From contig CAZGUW010000213.1 in the NCBI GenBank assembly GCA_964528705.1, positions 1-8,588 on the forward strand: a stretch of DNA of 8,588 nucleotides. Direction: 5' to 3'. A program made the position numbers and the translations under genes. The notes under the pieces are model-generated. The model saw only the letters and a list, made by a program, of their open reading frames with translations, was not told the DNA's origin and ran no database searches. Position 1 is the stretch's first letter, and each line of letters begins with the position of its first letter. Of this stretch, positions 6,703-8,588 are shown in pieces. The DNA is from SLRI01 sp964528705 (GTDB taxonomy: Bacteria; Pseudomonadota; Alphaproteobacteria; Geminicoccales; Geminicoccaceae).

Positions 6703-7350
6703 TCAGCTCGTCCCGGCCAGCTCCCGAAGCGCCTCGGCCACGGCCAGACCCAGCTTGCGGTGCGCCGGCGCCTCGTAGTGGATGCCGTCGACGGGGCTGA
6801 CCTCGATATGCTCGCCGGCATCGAGAAAGCCGGTGCCGAGGTAGCTGGCCGAGCGGCGGAGCCAGGGGCCGACCTCAAGAGACTTCGCCTTCCCGCCGGC
6901 GAAGATCTCGGCGAGGCAGCCGGCCTCCTCGATCGGTGGTGGCGCGATGATCAGGATCTTCGGCACGGTGCGACCAGGGGCGGTGCAGAGCTGGCGGGTG
7001 GTCATGACGAGGAGCTCGATCGAACGGGCGATGTCCGCGGCGCAGACCGAGTGGCGCACCTTGAGGTCGTTCGTGCCGAGCTTGATGGTCATGAGGTCGA
7101 GCGGTGAATGGCTGGCGAGCAGCATTGGCAGTGCCGCCAGACCGTTCATGTGGGCACCCTCGATGGGGTCCGCATGGACGGTGGTCCGCCCGGGAAGGCC
7201 CTCCTCGATGATGCGGTAGTCGGAGCCCAGCTCGGCGGCGAGCACGCCCGGCCAGCGCTCGGCAGGGCCGAGGCGGCGGATGTCGCCAGGGCCGGTCAGC
7301 GGCAGGGTGCCGTGGGTGTTGGAATCGCCGAAGCAGAGAACGGTGGGCAC
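6703..7350 (-). CDS. SGNH/GDSL hydrolase, MsAcT-like arylesterase/acyltransferase
   Basis: A 215-residue serine esterase of the SGNH fold. Block I is CFGDSN with nucleophile S10 (GDSN replaces the usual GDSL). The oxyanion loop is EEGLPGRTT (49-57), block III is GTND (92-95, with N94), and the catalytic Asp/His pair is D188 and H191 in DGIHYE. Several stretches (ERWPGVLAAELG, VIEEGL-like IIEEGL, SPLDL, KLGTND, DGIH) closely recall Mycobacterium smegmatis MsAcT, an esterase that also transfers acyl groups in water. No signal peptide is present, so it should be cytoplasmic. The start is GTG at 7350, with AAGGA nine bases upstream and the conserved first strand TVLCFGDS immediately after. It is preceded by the lipoprotein gene, but a hairpin between them suggests separate transcription. 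The natural substrate cannot be told from sequence. Confidence 0.9.
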   Translation of the reverse strand: MPTVLCFGDSNTHGTLPLTGPGDIRRLGPAERWPGVLAAELGSDYRIIEEGLPGRTTVHADPIEGAHMNGLAALPMLLASHSPLDLMTIKLGTNDLKVRHSVCAADIARSIELLVMTTRQLCTAPGRTVPKILIIAPPPIEEAGCLAEIFAGGKAKSLEVGPWLRRSASYLGTGFLDAGEHIEVSPVDGIHYEAPAHRKLGLAVAEALRELAGTS

Positions 7351-7416
7351 GGGGGCTGATCCTTCAGGCGGCGGGAAGATTGAGGCGCGCCTGTCGATAG
7401 CCCTGATCGAGGGTGC

Positions 7417-7450
7417 GGGACAAGCGGCGGCTGGCCGCCTGCCCCGTCCC
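7417..7450 (-). terminator. Stem-loop after the lipoprotein gene, probable terminator
   Basis: Outer arms GGGAC (7417-7421) and GTCCC (7446-7450) enclose inner arms GGCGGC (7426-7431) and GCCGCC (7434-7439). The structure begins eight bases after the lipoprotein stop codon. It has no T-run, which is common in high-GC bacteria, so it may terminate transcription or protect the 3' end of the message. Confidence 0.5.
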
Positions 7451-7458
7451 GGAAGGTC

Positions 7459-7779
7459 CTACTCGGTCGCCCGCTCGACGGCGTCGCCGGCATCGTCGGC
7501 TGCATCGCCAACCGCGTCGGCGGCATCCTCGGCCGTATCCTCGATGGCGTCGCCGGCGTTCTCCGCGGCCTCGCCGGCCTCGTCGACCGCGTTGTCGACG
7601 GCGGCCCCGGCCTCGCTGGCCTCCTCGTCCGGCCCGTCGTCACACGCGGCGAGCGTGGCGGTCATGAGGCCGAGCGTGAGGGCGACGGCGAGGCCGCGCC
7701 AGACGGCCATCGTCCCGCTACGCACGGGCTCGACGGGGTGATTCTGGGCCATGACGGCGCTGTCCTGCTCTGCCGACAT
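7459..7779 (-). CDS. Small acidic alanine-rich lipoprotein
   Basis: A 106-residue predicted lipoprotein. The hydrophobic signal segment (about 29-43) ends in the lipobox LAAC, with the lipidated Cys at 46. Asp47 and Asp48 follow; in E. coli an Asp at this place retains lipoproteins in the inner membrane. The mature part (46-106) is almost entirely Ala, Asp, Glu and Gly with regular spacing (DNAVDEAGEAAENAGDAIED and onward), suggesting an amphipathic or largely disordered acidic helix with degenerate repeats; no enzyme motif is present. ATG at 7779 has a near-perfect AAGGAGG six bases upstream, so it is chosen although it gives an unusually long polar leader (1-28) before the signal core. An internal ATG at codon 24 would give a textbook signal peptide but has a poor ribosome site. 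An EcfG-type promoter lies just upstream. The exact role is unknown; an envelope stress function is inferred from the promoter. Confidence 0.82.
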   Translation of the reverse strand: MSAEQDSAVMAQNHPVEPVRSGTMAVWRGLAVALTLGLMTATLAACDDGPDEEASEAGAAVDNAVDEAGEAAENAGDAIEDTAEDAADAVGDAADDAGDAVERATE

Positions 7780-7796
7780 CGGCTTCCTCCTTGTCT

Positions 7797-7817
7797 GTTC
7801 ATCTATATTCGATGAAC
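7797..7817. repeat. Perfect inverted repeat in the divergent promoter region
   Basis: Arms GTTCATC (7797-7803) and GATGAAC (7811-7817) are exact reverse complements around a seven-base AT-rich centre. The repeat overlaps the -10 element and predicted start point of the lipoprotein promoter and lies in the gap between two divergent genes. It has the size and symmetry of a dimeric repressor site; a transcript hairpin at the 5' end of the lipoprotein message is the alternative. Confidence 0.55.
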
Positions 7818-7839
7818 GAACGAGACCCCTGTTTGTTCC
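7815..7839 (-). promoter_or_regulatory. EcfG-type general stress promoter for the lipoprotein gene
   Basis: On the minus strand GGAAC (7835-7839) is followed after exactly 16 bases by CGTT (7815-7818). This matches the alphaproteobacterial EcfG (general stress response sigma factor) consensus GGAAC-N16/17-CGTT. A second CGTT at 7819-7822 is too close at 12 bases. Transcription would begin near 7808, about 28 bases before the ATG, leaving room for the AAGGAGG site. No equally good housekeeping promoter was seen. The motif is short, but its position and spacing are right. Confidence 0.65.
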
Positions 7840-7929
7840 CGACCCGTGGGCGTTTCCTGCGCCTCCGCGGGGCCCGGACACGGCCGGGTGTGATAGGGTA
7901 GCCGCCTCGCCCCCCCCCGGAGCCGACCC

Positions 7930-8586
7930 TTGCCCACCTCGCGAGCACGCCGGCCTGCCGATCTGGAGCTCTGGCTCCTCGGCCTCGTGGCCGTGCTGCT
8001 GCTCGTGGCGCAGGCGGGCATTGCGTTGCACGTTCTCCGGCAGGTCCCCGGCGCCAGGTCCGAGGCGCGGCCGGCGGCCTATCGGCTGGCGCTCGCCGGG
8101 GACGGGGCCAGCGTGCGGCTCGAAGGACTGATCGAGTTCGGCATTACCCGCGAACTCGAGGACCTGCTGGAGCGCGCGGACGGCGTGAAGCTGGTCAGCC
8201 TCGAGAGCATGGGTGGCCGGGTCGCCGAGGCGCGGGGGCTGATCCGCGTGATCGAACGCTTCGACCTGGTGACGCTTGCCCGTGGCGACTGTGCCTCGGC
8301 CTGCGCGCTCGCCTTCATGGCAGGCCGGCAGCGCTATCTCGACGAGGGTGCGAGGCTGGGATTTCACCGTTACGGGCTCGGCGGCCGGATGGCCGGTGTC
8401 TTCGTCGATCCCGAACGCGAGCAGGCGAAGGATCTTGCGGTCTTTCGCCGGCATGCGGTCGACGAGGCCCTGCTCGCCCGGATCGACGCCACGCCGCACG
8501 ACCAGATGTGGTACCCGACGCCGGGCGAGCTTCTCGCGGCCGGCGTGGTGGACGCGCTCGGACCCCCGCCGGTTCAGCGCCCGTAG
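7930..8586 (+). CDS. Membrane-anchored periplasmic ClpP/crotonase-fold protein (COG3904-like)
   Basis: A 218-residue protein with a single N-terminal membrane helix (about 12-36) preceded by a basic stretch (RARR), predicting an Nin-Cout topology with the main domain in the periplasm. The soluble part resembles the Clp-protease/crotonase fold: strand LVSLESMGGRVAEA (88-101) provides a Gly-Gly oxyanion-type turn, then RGDCASACALAFMAG (118-132) places S123 where ClpP has its nucleophile, and H146 in GFHRY is the likely histidine. The third residue cannot be assigned with certainty. The match is to the COG3904-type predicted periplasmic proteins, whose substrate is unknown; proteolysis is inferred. 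The start is TTG at 7930 with GGAG seven bases upstream; the next possible starts would remove part of the membrane helix. It is the only plus-strand gene, divergent from the lipoprotein. A run of nine C (7910-7918) lies just before its ribosome site. Confidence 0.8.
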   Translation: MPTSRARRPADLELWLLGLVAVLLLVAQAGIALHVLRQVPGARSEARPAAYRLALAGDGASVRLEGLIEFGITRELEDLLERADGVKLVSLESMGGRVAEARGLIRVIERFDLVTLARGDCASACALAFMAGRQRYLDEGARLGFHRYGLGGRMAGVFVDPEREQAKDLAVFRRHAVDEALLARIDATPHDQMWYPTPGELLAAGVVDALGPPPVQRP

Positions 8587-8588
8587 CG

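Noticed and set aside
5709..6878. A 389-codon minus-strand frame overlapping the transporter gene
   Set aside because: It reads the transporter in the wrong frame, giving an Arg/Pro/Gly-rich product; the correct frame has six hydrophobic helices and LFTENTITP.
7780..8499. Extension of the lipoprotein frame upstream to about 346 codons
   Set aside because: The extension is antisense to the ClpP-like gene and ignores the AAGGAGG site and promoter immediately before the ATG at 7779.

Overview
The window looks like chromosomal DNA from a high-GC alphaproteobacterium. Three things point there. A threonine synthase gene is followed directly by a mitochondrial-processing-peptidase-like M16 protease, a gene order familiar in Alphaproteobacteria. 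A promoter matches the alphaproteobacterial general-stress sigma factor EcfG (GGAAC-N16-CGTT). Most codons end in G or C. No rRNA, tRNA, insertion sequence, transposase or CRISPR array was seen.

Layout from left to right. (1) 1-633, minus strand: N-terminal 211 codons of an enolase-superfamily dehydratase resembling D-tartrate dehydratase, cut by the window edge. (2) 634-2912: a stretch of visibly lower GC holding a two-gene minus-strand operon, a stand-alone ABC/OLD-type ATPase followed by and overlapping a small TOPRIM-like (DUF4276-type) protein. This looks like a horizontally acquired putative anti-phage module set between two ordinary host genes, and is the most interesting part of the window. 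(3) 2913-5578, minus: thrC followed 17 bp later by the M16 peptidase. Upstream of thrC lies a short fragment resembling the C-terminus of an amino-acid (glutamate-type) dehydrogenase, whose stop codon overlaps the thrC start. (4) 5813-7350, minus: a YfdC-like formate/nitrite-transporter-family membrane protein and an SGNH/GDSL esterase resembling the mycobacterial MsAcT acyltransferase. (5) 7459-7779, minus: a small, very acidic alanine-rich lipoprotein with a hairpin just after its stop codon and an EcfG-type promoter upstream. (6) 7930-8586, plus: a membrane-anchored periplasmic ClpP/crotonase-fold protein, transcribed divergently from the lipoprotein.

Working together: the ATPase and TOPRIM protein are very likely co-expressed and functionally paired. 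ThrC and the peptidase share a transcript but have no obvious biochemical link. The lipoprotein is predicted to belong to the general stress regulon. The other genes look like independent metabolic or envelope functions. Almost all genes are on the minus strand; the long open frames on the plus strand opposite them are GC-rich antisense artefacts.
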